Shown here: in pieces, positions 9,690-20,456 of the stretch
How the letters are laid out: each line of letters begins with the position of its first letter
How positions within the stretch are numbered: position 1 is the stretch's first letter
Assembly (NCBI GenBank): GCA_964034945.1
Contig: OZ035960.1
Coordinates: forward strand, 63,783,970-63,847,969
Direction of reading: 5' to 3'
Length of the DNA stretch: 64,000 nt
DNA from: Chrysopilus asiliformis
Taxonomy: Eukaryota; Arthropoda; Insecta; Diptera; Rhagionidae
Translations under genes and position numbers: made by a program
Notes under the pieces: model-generated
The model's database searches: none
Told to the model about the DNA's origin: nothing
What the model saw: the letters and a program-made list of their open reading frames with translations, nothing else

Positions 9690-10440
9690 ACTACTTCGTC
9701 CTTGTAAGGATAACGGAAGGTCCTGTAAGGATAACGTGATTATCCTTTTCTCCAAATTTTCCGGAAAAAAAATCTATTCTGGGGGTTTTTGAGGTCGCTA
9801 AATCCGAATATGCCATTAAAAAGTCTGTAAGGATAACGGAAGGTCCTGTAAGGACAACGTGATTATCCTTTTCTCCAAATTTTTCGCAAAAAAATCTATT
9901 CTGGGGGTTTTTGGGGTCGCTGAATCCGAATCTGTCATTAAAAAGTCAGTAAGGATAACGGAAGGTCCTGTAAGGATAACGTGATTATCCTTTTCTCCAA
10001 ATTTTCCGGAAAAAAATCTATTCTGGGGGTTTTTGAGGTCGCTAAATCCGAATATGCCATTAAAAAGTCTGTAAGGATAACGGAAGGTCCTGTAAGGACA
10101 ACGTGATTATCCTTTTCTCCAAATTATTCGCAAAAAAATCTATTCTGGGGGGTTTTTGGGGTCGCTGAATCCGAATCTGTCATTAAAAAGTCAGTAAGGA
10201 TAACGGAAGGTCCTGTAAGGATAACGTGATTATCCTTTTCTCCAAATTTTCCGGAAAAAAATCTATTCTGGGGGTTTTTGAGGTCGCTAAATCCGAATCT
10301 GTCATTAAAAAATCTGTAAGGATAACGGAAGGTCCTGTAAGGATAACGTGATTATCCCTTTCTCCAAATTTTCCGGAAAAAAAATCTATTCTGGGGGTTT
10401 TTGGGGTCGCTGAATACGATTCTCAAGTTAAAAAGCCTGT
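9690..10440 (+). repeat. Six tandem units of about 122 bp with paired AAGGATAACG motifs
   Basis: Each unit reads ..TGTAAGGATAACGGAAGG.. TCCTGTAAGGATAACGTGAT.. TATCCTTTTCTCC.. GGGGGTTTTTGRGGTCGCT. Two unit types alternate (aaggacaacg and aaggataacg; aatatgccatt and aatctgtcatt), giving a dimer of about 245 bp for most of the array. Confidence 0.85.
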
Positions 10441-10490
10441 AAGGACATCTCAAATGTAAGGATATATATTCGAAGACTAAAAAGAACAAA

Positions 10491-10762
10491 ATAAAAAAAA
10501 TAAAAAATAAATTTTTAAAAAAAAGCTTTTATTAAAAAAGAATGCACTAAAAAGAAAAAAATAATTTTCTGGACGCTGTGTATCACAAATATAAAAGCTT
10601 TTAAAAAGCGAGATAAAGCATAAAACAATAAAATAAAAATTTATCTCGCTTTTAAAAAGCTTTTATATTTGTGATACACAGCGTCCAGAAAATTATTTTT
10701 TTCTTTTTAGTGCATTCTTTTTTAATAAAAGCTTTTTTTTAAAAATTTATTTTTTATTTTTT
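10491..10762. repeat. Foldback F2: inverted repeat with arms of about 125 bp
   Basis: The left arm ends near 10617 and the right arm runs from about 10639 to 10762, with only about 20 bp between. The arms contain GCACTAAAAAGAAAAAAATA, shared with foldback F3, but the rest of the arm (ctggacgctgtgtatcac..) is unique. Confidence 0.85.
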
Positions 10763-10765
10763 AAT

Positions 10766-11112
10766 ATCAAAATGAGGATTTTCTAAGTTATGTTAAAGTA
10801 AACTTTTACGTAACCTCATGTGGTATAAAATTCTATTTGCCCGAGTGCTATTTATATTCATGGTGAACAAAGGTCGGTTTTTAAATAAAAACGTTTTTGA
10901 GTTACATAAATATAACAACCGACTGTAAAAACGGTTTATTTACTTCAGTTGTCGTTGATTGGTGAGTCGGGTTACCGATATAAAGAGAGTAAGTCAGTTT
11001 TTATTTTCTTTTGTTAATTGTACCGAACCTTACTCTAGAATAGTTCAATTCGCTATATAAGTGTAAAATCCTTCGATTAGGTTGCTTTGCGTAATTTAAG
11101 TTATTAGTAAAA
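10766..11112. other. Unassigned 350 bp
   Basis: Sequence between G2 and Helitron B. A tataaagagag stretch near 10979 resembles a retrotransposon LTR promoter, but there is no matching second LTR or primer-binding site. Confidence 0.25.
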
Positions 11113-11528
11113 TCTTCTTAATATATAAAATCGTTGGTGCGTATGTTCGTCTGATCATCACGGCTGAACGACTGAAGCTATCCACCTCATATTCACACCA
11201 TATGTTCATATGGTGCTCCGATCGGGTTTTGTTTGCAAAAGACCCCGGTAGGTGGCGCTGGGGTCGAGTTCGAATTTCGAAAATTCGTATTTATGGACCG
11301 ATTTTGTGCAAATTCACAACATATAACACTTAAATAAAGATTAAAATGTTGATAAAATTTAAACCCAATAGGTGGCGCTGGGGTCGAGATATTAACGAAA
11401 ATGTACTCCAATCGGATTTTGATGTATGGGAGTTTTATGTAGAATCATATCTCAAATAACTTTTGTTCTTGAACTTTTTTGATAAGGTGCACCGTTTTTG
11501 AGATATTCGCAAAAAATGTTTTCGTTTA

Positions 11529-13004
11529 CCATCACTAAATCGTCCGGCAAGTGATTTATTTAATCGTGATTTACAACGGGAACAATCCTACATTATTGAT
11601 GATTTGATTGAGTATATTCAAACACATGAACCACAGTTATTGGCAGAACAAAAATTAATTTTTTATTCGGTAATGCTTGCAGTCGCTGCAAAAGAAGGCG
11701 GTTTCTTCTTTTTGGATGCTCCAGGTGGTACTGGCAAAACATTTTTAATTTCCCTCATCTTGGCTAAAATACGTTCTCAAAATGATATTGCTTTGGCCAT
11801 CGCTTCATCAGGTATTGCGGCTACTTTATTGGATGGCGGAAGGACTGCTCATTCTGCACTTAAATTACCGTTAAATATTCGGACAAATGAAAATGCAGTA
11901 TGTAATATTAAATCGCATTCAGGTATGGCTGACGTTCTTAAAATATGCCAAATTATAATCTGGGATGAATGTACAATGGCACATAAACATTCGTTAGAAG
12001 CTTTAAATCGTACATTGACAGATTTGAAAGGCAACGATAGACTTTTTGGCGGTACTCTCATTTTTTTACCAAGAGATTTTCGACAAACACTTCCGGTTAT
12101 TCCACGTTCCACCTATGCTGATGAAATAAATGCCTGTTTCAAAGCTTCATCACTGTGGAGCAGTGTTCACAAATTCAAGTTATCAACCAACATGCATGTC
12201 CAACTTCAAAATGACCCATCTGCTATGATATTCTCAAAACAATTGCTTGATATTGGAGAAGGCAAAATTAATATAAATCCAATGAGCCAAAAAATCAAGT
12301 TACCAGATAATTTTTGTGTCGTTGTGCCATCTAAAGATGCATTAATTCATAATGTGTTTCCAAACATTCAAGATAATATCAACAATCATCAATGGCTGAG
12401 TGAAAGGACAATTTTAGCAGCAAAAAATTTTGATGTTGATGCCATAAATATCTACATTCAAAACATGTTGGAATCTCAGCCATTTTCATTCAAGTCAATT
12501 GATACAGTGATTGAAGAAGATGAAGGAGTGAATTTCCCAACTGAATTTTTGAATTCACTTGATTTGCCAGGCCTGCCACCGCATAATTTAATTTTGAAAG
12601 TTGGATCACCAATCATACTTTTACGAAACCTAAATCCACCAAAATTATGTAACGGAACGCGGTTGGTTGTGAAGAAATTATTGGGTAACATTATTGAATC
12701 GACTATTATCAATGGCAAGTTCAAAAGAGAGCATATTTTATTGCCAAGAATCCCGATGATTCCCACAGATAGTCCAATTGCATTTAAACGCTTGCAATTT
12801 CCAATTCGTCTGGCATATGCTATCACGATCAACAAATCTCAAGGTCAGTCGATGCAAGTTTGCGGCTTGGATTTGGGAAATTCGTGTTTCGCTCATGGCC
12901 AATTATATGTAGCCTGCTCCAGAGTTGGTAAGCCCAACGATTTGTTTGTATATGCCGAAAATGGAGAAACAAAAAATATTGTCCACACTTTGGCATTGCA
13001 ATAA
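11529..13004 (+). CDS. Pif1-like Helitron helicase, N-terminally truncated
   Basis: A C-terminal helicase domain of about 490 residues. Visible motifs: Walker A (DAPGGTGKT), Walker B (IIWDECTM), a GDFRQTLP-type motif written LPRDFRQTLPV (the usual Ser-Gly is Pro-Arg), and the C-terminal TINKSQGQS and HGQLYVACSRV. The protein would unwind DNA during rolling-circle transposition. The in-frame sequence extends upstream of 11604 to about 11529 (PSLNRPASDLFNRDL), where the internal deletion begins, and no in-frame ATG precedes it. Complete RepHel proteins are roughly three times longer and carry an HUH Rep domain, absent here. The frame is otherwise unbroken, so the copy is fairly young. Confidence 0.85.
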   Translation, partial: PSLNRPASDLFNRDLQREQSYIIDDLIEYIQTHEPQLLAEQKLIFYSVMLAVAAKEGGFFFLDAPGGTGKTFLISLILAKIRSQNDIALAIASSGIAATLLDGGRTAHSALKLPLNIRTNENAVCNIKSHSGMADVLKICQIIIWDECTMAHKHSLEALNRTLTDLKGNDRLFGGTLIFLPRDFRQTLPVIPRSTYADEINACFKASSLWSSVHKFKLSTNMHVQLQNDPSAMIFSKQLLDIGEGKININPMSQKIKLPDNFCVVVPSKDALIHNVFPNIQDNINNHQWLSERTILAAKNFDVDAINIYIQNMLESQPFSFKSIDTVIEEDEGVNFPTEFLNSLDLPGLPPHNLILKVGSPIILLRNLNPPKLCNGTRLVVKKLLGNIIESTIINGKFKREHILLPRIPMIPTDSPIAFKRLQFPIRLAYAITINKSQGQSMQVCGLDLGNSCFAHGQLYVACSRVGKPNDLFVYAENGETKNIVHTLALQ

Positions 13005-13206
13005 ATTATTATTTACATTATTCTTATTAATAGATGTACAATTTTTAGAGTTTATGTTGTCAATGCGTTGTTTTTGTCGGTTACCATCAATATGTCATCC
13101 GACAGTCCAGTTTAGCACTTTTTAAAAGCTTCATTTCCTTCTGGGGTATCATCAAAAAATTTTTGATCTATTAATATCTAAGTATTGATAAAGATATTAG
13201 TATGAT

Positions 13207-13297
13207 CCGAGGCCGAAGGCCGACGAGGACAGGGAGGCCGAAGGCCGACCTGTGGGCGAGGGATGAACCGCGAAGCGGTTCGGGGCGCAGCCCCTAG
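13207..13297 (+). repeat. Helitron B 3' terminal hairpin cluster
   Basis: Two GGCCGAAGGCCGA palindromes followed by hairpins ACCGCGAAGCGGT and GGGGCGCAGCCCC ending in CTAG. The same cluster ends Helitron A (about 8750-8870) and Helitron C (inverted, 61666-61800). It is probably the rolling-circle termination signal. Confidence 0.75.
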
Positions 13298-13710
13298 TAT
13301 CTTTATATTTATTGCCTGCAAAATTTGTGTATTGGATTAGTTTTTTTTTTCTTATTATTGGAAAGCTTAGTTATCTAAATAAAAGTGTTTGTTATTAAAA
13401 CGAGCGTATGAATAAATGAAGAACGTTCTAAAGTAAAACGCATTCAGTGATATTTGTCGTTCTGTATCTACTGAATTACCGAAATCGAAAGTGATCTTTT
13501 GTAATCTCGTTCGTTGTCAAATAATGTTTAAAGTCCAGTCGCACTGTGTTAAAAATTATATAGTTATATCAATAATGATGTTTGCATAAAGTGAAGATGG
13601 TGATTCTGAGTTGGGAGGGTGACGTGCGGCGATATGAACCCGGATATTCCAAAACAAAATGAGAGGTTTTTAAGTAAGGATGTCGAGGTGAGAATTTCTC
13701 TTTTTTTTGA
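13298..13710. other. Unassigned sequence right of Helitron B
   Basis: No gene, terminus or repeat recognised. Confidence 0.3.
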
Positions 13711-14730
13711 AGTGATAACTTCTGTAGGCGCGTTGGGCGATTTTTGGATGGGTAAAAACTTATGGTTTGGCGTCAGCATTTGCTTTCCACAAAACGTGAC
13801 GCTTTCCACATTGGAAAACCTTTCAACTTCCAAAGCTTTAAGCTTCAACTTCCACATTGGAAAACTTTTAAAAAAAGCACCTCAACTTCCAAAGCTTTCT
13901 GTTATGGTTTTTTCGATAATGATAATGAAGACCTCGGTGCAAAAAGCGGTCATCTCCACTTTTTCAAATTTTTCAGGAGAGACAAAAAACATATTAGCGT
14001 GAAATTTTTGCTCTGGGACAAAGTTAACAAATTACAGTTTAAATCAAGCATGTATTCTTACATCATTTTAATTTGAGATAAATCCATATTTTTTTTTTGA
14101 AAAAGTTATGGACATTTTAAAGTTTTGGACATAGCTGTTTCTTGCACCCAAGAGTAAAAAAGCGGTTTTTAAAATTTATTTATGACTACAAAATACAGTC
14201 CAGACTTGTTAACTAGCCTTTATTTAATATAAAACAAATAAAAAAATAAAAAAACATTCAATTTAACAAAACAAAACTCCCAGAATAAAAAAAAAAATTT
14301 TTTGGAAAAAAAATCCGCGTCAAATTATATGAAACAATGCATCTTTTCTTTAATAACTTTTTACACAGGCCTCTAAAAAGTATGCTCTTTGCAGCCAAAT
14401 GTGCGCATTCGTTTATTCTTGCATTTGGCATCAATAACTCATTTTCGCAAAAAAGTGGACATGACCGCTTTTCATTTTAGAAAAACTTTACAATAGAAAA
14501 AGTTTACTTCCACAACTGCACGAAAGAAAAACTGCGCTCAAAAAAAAACTCGAGATATTAAAAAAGTCTTTTGGATTTACCAATTGCGCGTTTCAACTGC
14601 AGTTTTTTTAATAAAGCTTCTTCTCTAAAAAAGATTTCTCACAGCTTGAACTGGTTGATAACAGCTGCTTTTTTTAATGTTCCGGATGAACTGGTTGATA
14701 ACAGCTGCTTTTTTTAATGTTCCGGTTTGT
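13711..14730 (+). repeat. Dispersed repeat D, copy 1
   Basis: Starts gaagtgataacttctgtagg and matches 30293-30800 followed by 32506-32960; copy 2 is interrupted by about 1.7 kb. The left edge in copy 2 is exactly where the minisatellite stops, so D is a separate mobile unit. Gaagtgataac recurs inverted at the far end of copy 2 (33150-33165). Near the right end a 40-bp unit (gaactggttgataacagctg..) is duplicated in tandem at 14648-14727. Open frames here overlap in several phases and show no protein signature. Confidence 0.6.
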
Positions 14731-14836
14731 CTGGAATGCTGAAAAAAACGCATTGCTCCTTTGCGAAGCCCAACGTGTGGCACGACCCTGCCCTTAAAGT
14801 CATAGTCTCAATGCTTAGCCGGGCATAATAACATCC
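14731..14836. other. Short unassigned flank of the hAT-type element
   Basis: Sequence between repeat D and the hAT-type insertion. It continues on the other side at 16531, as the target duplication shows. Confidence 0.3.
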
Positions 14837-15430
14837 CTTTAGACCAGGCCTGGCCAACCCAAATCGTTCCACGGGCCAATCTGATGATTCATTTTTTTTT
14901 GGCGGGCCGCACATGAAAAAATAGAATAACCGCCGTTTCTTAGTAAAATTTTCAAATAATATTTTGTTGTTTTTTAACAGTTACTTGGTTGAAAAAAAAA
15001 AATTAGAACAAAATGCAAAAAGTTGAGCATAACCCCACGACTCCATTGGGCTTTTGAAAATCATGATTTTTTTCCCCCACTCCATATTTTGGCGAATAAA
15101 GGAATCAGCGTGTGGGCATCTTCAGTCATGATTTTTCATATTTATCGTATCTCCATAGCGTACTTAGAAATGTCAACCAGGAGGTAATCAGGGCAGCCAA
15201 CTAGAAATCAGCTAATTTGACTGAACGAATGTCATAAAAAAAACCTACTTTTCAGTAGCCAAAAAAATCACGACAGTAAAGAGATTTAAATCATGATGCA
15301 AGATTTTTTGAGTCTCCATTAGACTTTTTCGTGATTGGATTTAAAAAATATATGTATATATAAATGGACTTATGTAAATGTAAATGTAGATATACGAGTA
15401 GTACTTATGTAAAATAAAACATAACAAAAG

Positions 15431-16362
15431 CTATAATTGCCAATCTGGCAATTATTGAAACCCCGTATGGTGATTTAAGTGAACGGCGAACGGTTATATC
15501 AAAATTCCACTTTGAAGTCAAACTGTCCAAGAAGATTTTTGAAAATTTATTCCAATCGGATTTTGATGTATAGAAGTTTTATGTAGAATCATATCCTAAA
15601 TAACTTTTGTTCTTGCACTTTTTTCATAAGATGCACCGTTTTTGAGATATTCGCAAAAAACGTTTTCATTTGTTATGAAAACGGTCCGTTTTTGCCCATT
15701 AACGAACTTAGCCTCGAATTTTACGAAAAACGAAATTTCAAGTCTGTAGCTCCGCGCCACAGACGGACAGACGGACGGACGGACGGACATGCACAAATTA
15801 ATTTATTTTATCATTCTAAACACATTGGCGTAACAGCCGTCGCACACTTGAGCTAAGCGAGCTCGACTACGTGAACTAAGTTTCTCGCTGAAAGTAAAAT
15901 CCTTAGCATTTGCATTGGCGACCGCACACTTCAGCGAAACTATGAAACTACATCGCGTAGTCATGGGCGACGGGGACTAAGCTCGCTTGCGTAGTTCAGA
16001 CCTCAACTACGCGAACTACTTCGCTGGCATCGCTGACACTCACATATAAATATTTTCGGCGTTTTACAGTGTAGAATCGGTGTTTGCAAAAGTGTAGTAT
16101 TTTGTGAACGTAAAAGTGTAAGTGCCAATTGCATACAACTGATGGCATACATTTATTTAAATATCGCCGCGTAGTTTAGCTCAAGTGTGCAACGATAGAG
16201 CTAACCCAGCTAAGTTATGTAACTATAGCTAGCCTCGCTCAAATAGCTTAGCTCAAGTGTACGGCCGGCGTTATTCATTTTTGTGTGTAATGACGGGATC
16301 TTGGCGTTACAAACGATAAGGCAAACTTAATATTCCCTTTGGTTTCACCATACGGGTATAAA
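15431..16362 (+). mobile_element. Element X (Helitron-related), nested in the hAT-type element
   Basis: Begins with the hairpin TAATTGCCAATCTGGCAATTA, followed by ccccgtatggtgattt, and ends ttcaccatacgggtataaa, so CCGTATGGTGA is inverted at the two ends. It contains the segment of about 110 bp (attccaatcggattttgatg.. to gcaccgtttttgagatattc) also found near the 5' ends of Helitrons A and B. Copies occur in each 5.55-kb repeat (47461, 53014, 58565). This copy lacks the TTAA MITE those copies carry but has its own insertion at 15834-16270. Confidence 0.65.
15834..16270. mobile_element. MITE with CACACTTGAGCTAAGC termini
   Basis: Ends are CAGCCGTCGCACACTTGAGC and, inverted, CGCCGGCCGTACACTTGAGC, with further inverted agctaagc/tagctcgct motifs inside. 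Uninterrupted copies of X read ggtgtaattcattttt. Here TAA precedes the element and TTA follows, a 3-bp duplication with one mismatch, as expected for a PIF/Harbinger-type MITE. Confidence 0.7.
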
Positions 16363-16530
16363 AATTAAATTGTAAAATTGCATATAAACTTTATGAGCAG
16401 TTTTAGTATTTTGTATTTTATTAGTTACATTTTTTTTTGTAAATTTCAAATCATTTGGCGGGCCGCATTTTCAAACGTCTCGGGCCGCATGCGGCCCGCG
16501 GGCCGCGGGTTGGCCACCGCTGCTTTAGAC

Positions 16531-16817
16531 AATCTATATATGTGTGCACAAAATACGTTTCTGTCGCCAATATCGCTCTCGGTCCTCCCTCGTTTTCATT
16601 CTACCTGTATTTCCGTAACGATCTTTATACAATAATTTATTTATTTATTTCTAAAGCTTCTAAACTATGTTGCCTAAATGACTCAACATTGATTCGACAA
16701 AAGGACAAAAATTTACTATTGTTGGATAATTAAGCATTTTCTGAGTATTTCGTAAAAAAAAGATAATAATTAAAAGATATTAAGGATTTCCAGATAATTT
16801 ACCTTGACGTGGCTAAT
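16531..16817. other. Unassigned flank between the hAT-type and piggyBac elements
   Basis: A/T-rich, with no gene or repeat recognised. Confidence 0.3.
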
Positions 16818-18660
16818 TTAACTCAATCCCCGCGGAGCACTTTTTTTTCGATTTTTATGGAAAAAATTTCATACACCAACTAAGTTAGTCCCCCTAAGCT
16901 GGAATATGAAATGTATGTTTTTGTGAGTTGTTTAGTTTACCGGTAAATTCATGATGCCATATGGCATCGCCGCGGTTACCAAACCACCTATATAAATTAA
17001 TTTTTTTTTTAGAAATATGCGGTTGTTTCGAAAATTAGTTTTCACATAAAAAATATACAATAATAAGCAAAAAAAAGAGTTTTTAATGAAAAATGAATGC
17101 AAAACTAATCTAAGAAGTTAAAAACAATCAATCTCTTAAAGTATGATATTTCTGGAACCAGCCTTTTTCATCGATACATAAAGCCACATCACATATTTGG
17201 CAAATAGTTCTTGATTGGTCATACCTAATGGTCATACCTATCGAAACTACCAACTTCTGGAATACTGAATTTGCGAAGAATTGCTGTAATGTGCACTCGT
17301 AATGAAATTAAATAGCCATCAGGTGTATTCAGACACCATACTTTTTACCCGAAATGCAGGGGTTTGCCTTGTGACGGCCGTAATATGCTATTATTGATTC
17401 ATCATAAGACAAATCTTGCTGTGGATGAAAATTTTCTTTGAATTTTTCCAATAATTTATTAGTTAATGGTCGCAGCTTCCACATCTTATCATTTGCATTG
17501 ATTGCAGTTTTTGGAGCAAAGTGTATAAAACGCTAAATAACTCTATATCTGTCTCGAGACATAGCCCTGCAAATAGTTTCATTATGTAAATCACTATCCC
17601 GTTTCCAATAATCTTCTTTATACGGTACAGGGTTATATCCAGAAATTATCATAATTCCAAAGAATGCTCGCAATTCATCTACTGTAATATTTGGATTTTT
17701 TTGGGCTCGGAGAACAGCATATTCATTGCTTTCATAACAAATCATTTGCATATTTTCATTATTAAAAAAAACTTTTCAAAAATTTCATGGGGAGGATCAG
17801 CACAATCTAAATAGTTAGCATTTGGAAAAATTGGCTTTGAAGCTCTAAAAGGACGTTTCGACCATTTAAATTTGTCTTTCAAAGAGGGTACAGATGTCGG
17901 CAAATCCATTTCAGGCCCAATATATTTCCATGGCATGACTGGTGTTCCGACTTCCTCGGTACCTACTTCCTCGTCTACTTCCCCGGTAGTTTCTGTGTGT
18001 AATACATCACCGGGTTGGGCAACGAACACGACTTCAGCAACTTGATGCAATTGATTATGATGCAGATCCATAATTGCACCACCTTCGTTCTCATCTGCAT
18101 CATCTTCTGCTAAACCGTATTCTGCATCAGGTGGTTCAATGAATATTGCATTCGGTTCTTCTAGAACGTCATTATCATCCTGCTCAATAAGTTCTTCCAA
18201 ATACGCAACTGCTTCATGTAGTTTTTTATTTTGTAACGCGTCAACGCGTTGATGCCATATGGCATCAGTAATTTCTAAATGCAATTTTAACAATGTTATC
18301 ACTTTTTTTGGAATCCACTATGTATACATAATAATCTACAGATTCGTTACTTAACTAGTCAAAAACTTTTCTTTTTTTTTAAAAATACAATTGCCATTAA
18401 ATTTGATACTTACCATTCACGGTGACACATAATGGCACTTTTTTTTATACAAAACGAAATTTGCTGTAAATTAACTCGGTCTTAAACCAATATCTGTGGC
18501 TAAACTCACTAATGTAATGCACTATTTTTGAATGTCGAGCTCTCACCTCCACAACACAATAAAGAATATAACGGAACATAGTCTAGTTTATCTGTGAGAC
18601 CACAACAAAAAATATCTTGAAAAGTGATGCCATACGGCATCATAGCGTTGATTGGGTTAA
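16818..18660 (-). mobile_element. piggyBac-type element, internally deleted
   Basis: TTAA lies at both ends (16818-16821 and 18657-18660), followed inward by CTCAATCCCCGCGG at left and, inverted, CCCAATCAACGCT at right. This is the TTAA target choice of piggyBac elements. Inside is a broken piggyBac transposase on the minus strand. The palindrome TGATGCCATATGGCATCA or a close variant occurs near both ends (16952 and 18625) and inside the coding region (18250). Confidence 0.85.
17137..18302 (-). pseudogene. piggyBac transposase, frameshifted and internally deleted
   Basis: The N-terminal acidic region reads from 18302 (MITLLKLHLEITDAIWHQ.., with D/E-rich blocks) to about 17745 (HEIFEKFFL). 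The frame then shifts and the DDE_Tnp_1_7 domain continues as NPNITVDELRAFFGIMIISG.. to 17533. After a stop it is still recognisable to about 17350 (FIHFAPKT.. DLSYDESI.. ISGKKYGV). The middle of the catalytic domain is missing. At 17137-17210 the C-terminal Cys-rich finger reappears (CQICDVALC..WFQKYH) before the stop. It cannot encode active transposase. Confidence 0.85.
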
Positions 18661-19051
18661 ACAGAATAAACTTTTTATAAGGGAAGATATTCGGACCTTG
18701 TGGTCATAATTTGAGGTCTTTAGCATGAATTCTGCCGATAAACCTCCCCGCCAGATCTACCTCGTATACCAAGTTTCCTACACGTTTTATGATACGACAT
18801 TTGACAAACTTATTGGCGAGTTTCGCATTGAATTTATTAGTGGCATCACTTTGTACAAAATTTCGGCGATATAGTTCCTGCCCAGGAGAAAATGTGCGCT
18901 CTCTGGCCTTAGATTATATGACTTTTCATGCCTCTTGTGGGCTAATTCCAGATGAATCTTTACCTTATCCCGAATTATGCAAAGTTTGTCAGATAGTGCA
19001 ATGTCAATGTCATTACTGGGAAGGGCTGTAAGACGTTTTAAAATTGATTAA

Positions 19052-19083
19052 GTACCACCATACGCATGTATGGTGGTACTTAA
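19052..19083. repeat. Perfect 14-bp inverted repeat around GCAT
   Basis: AAGTACCACCATAC, then GCAT, then GTATGGTGGTACTT, at the truncated end of the integrase core segment (..YGGT). It may mark the deletion junction. Confidence 0.8.
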
Positions 19084-19791
19084 TGCACAGGCTATTTCCG
19101 GGATATACTCGTCCCACTTTCTATGGTCGCTTTCCTTTAAGAATTTCACTACTGTGTGCCGATTGTGGTGGGTTATGGGCCAGGTGAACCAGACCATGGG
19201 TAAGCTCTGTTGGAACCCAAAGTTTCCAACAGTGATGTTCTTCGTCCGGATCTGCCTTTCGGAAATGCACTCTTCGATAAACAAAACCGTCTGATATATA
19301 AACATCAGGGAGCTTTTCGATGTCCTTTTCAACAAATCTCTTGAGGTCTTTGTATTCCTCCGAAAAACACATTAGGAGATTCTAGATCAATGGACAAAGC
19401 CTGTGAATGAGGATCACTTGAAATTTCTTCTGCGTACATTCGTGAGAGTGCGTCAGGTACTATGTGCTGACTGCCTTTGCGGTGGATAATTTCAAAATCG
19501 AATACCTGCAATTTAAGCGACCATCGCGCAAGTCTTCCATTGAGACTTTTTGCCGCATCAGCCACTTAAGGCTCGAATGGTCTGTGATTATTGTGATGTG
19601 TGAACCTTCGACGTATGCTCTAAACTTTTTTACGCCAAATACGGCCGCATAGCACTCCAATTCCGTTATGCTATAATTTTTTTGAGCCTTATTTAGTTTT
19701 TGCGAGACATACGCGATTGGTTGTTCTTCAGCTTTTTCACTGATTTGGCACAGTACTCCTCCTACACCGGATGTACTTGCATAGCACTGAA

Positions 19792-20456
19792 CTACGAATA
19801 AGAGTGACAGTAAGACAGAATCTGCATATATACAGTGTCCGTGAGTGAAGCATTTTTTCTGAATAGCCCCCAAAGAGATTTCTGATTTATCCCCCAAAGA
19901 GATTTTACTGTCCGAAAAGTCACATTTTTTCACATTTCCACACCATGTCACGTTATTTTATGTTTTTATCATTAATAAGCAGTGAGTTTTGCATCGAAAT
20001 TAATTTAGTTTGCGCGAATTAAGTCAGTAAATTAAACAAAATTCGATGAAAACCGAAACGTCTACGAAAAAAACATTTATGATAATTCCTACAAATGCAC
20101 GCACTCGCGAAACTTCGTTTTGCTTTTAATAAAGTTTTGCTACACGCCCAAAACAAATTTTATCATCAAAGTTATGTAAAATGTTGTTTTTTCGTCACCA
20201 TAAGCGAAATTAATTTTTAATCGGAACACTTAATGGTGCCCCATTAAACAACAAAAACAAGAAGAAGAGCGATCTGTCAAAAAACACCAGTGGTGTATCA
20301 GAGCAAATGAATTGCTTTATCTAAGGTTTTCTAAATTTGAACATTTTTCCCTACGTCATTACATTAAACTTAATGGTGCTCGTTGTTACTCACACCAACA
20401 AGAAAAATGCTTCAATTTTTTGGCTTTATCTGTCTTCCTGGTATTCTTATTCGTAG
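19792..20456. mobile_element. 665-bp non-autonomous DNA transposon with 8-bp duplication
   Basis: GCACTGAA flanks the element at 19784-19791 and 20457-20464. Termini are CTACGAATAAGAGTGACAG and, inverted, CTACGAATAAGAATACCAGG. Removing it and one duplication rejoins RNase H codons (KPFIIQC then YAST). The 8-bp duplication suggests hAT or P-type ancestry; the termini do not decide. No coding frame inside. Confidence 0.85.

Larger units (their letters stand above)
9533..10765 (+). mobile_element. Foldback element G2 with 122-bp repeats
   Basis: Built like G1: a head with gtctgtctgtctg (about 9570), a lead-in caatattttcactacttcgtccttgtaagg close to the same place in G1, six tandem units of about 122 bp, the junction gactaaaaagaacaaaataaa, and a foldback. 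The head opens with ttaaaagcttttattt, echoing the foldback arm. No coding capacity. The outer boundaries are approximate because no empty site is in the window. Confidence 0.6.
11113..13297 (+). mobile_element. Helitron B, helicase-only copy
   Basis: The 5' end (TCTTAATATATAAAATCG; the exact first base is 11113 or 11116) and the 3' end (GGCCGAAGGCC repeats, ACCGCGAAGCGGT and GGGGCGCAGCCCC hairpins, CTAG followed by T at 13298) are both intact. The first 410 bp match Helitron A. At about 11525 the sequence jumps directly into helicase coding sequence; the Rep/HUH nuclease part of a complete RepHel protein is missing. It could move only with Rep supplied in trans. Confidence 0.85.
14845..16522. 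mobile_element. hAT-type non-autonomous element with 8-bp target duplication
   Basis: Flanked by CTTTAGAC at 14837-14844 and 16523-16530. Termini are CAGGCCTGGCCAACCC and, inverted, CAGCGGTGGCCAACCC, which fits the hAT pattern (CAG-start, 8-bp duplication). Subterminal GGCGGGCCGCA occurs at both ends (14900 and 16458). No transposase is present; the interior is mostly occupied by nested element X and a MITE. Confidence 0.85.

Noticed and set aside
11849..12835. Minus-strand frames of 87 and 119 codons
   Set aside because: They are antisense shadows of the Helitron B helicase; the same holds for plus frames at 62564-62866 and 63176-63514 opposite Helitron C.
13564..14076. Overlapping frames of 97, 127 and 104 codons in repeat D
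   Set aside because: Three frames in different phases over the same A/T-rich repeat, with no motif, and disrupted in copy 2.
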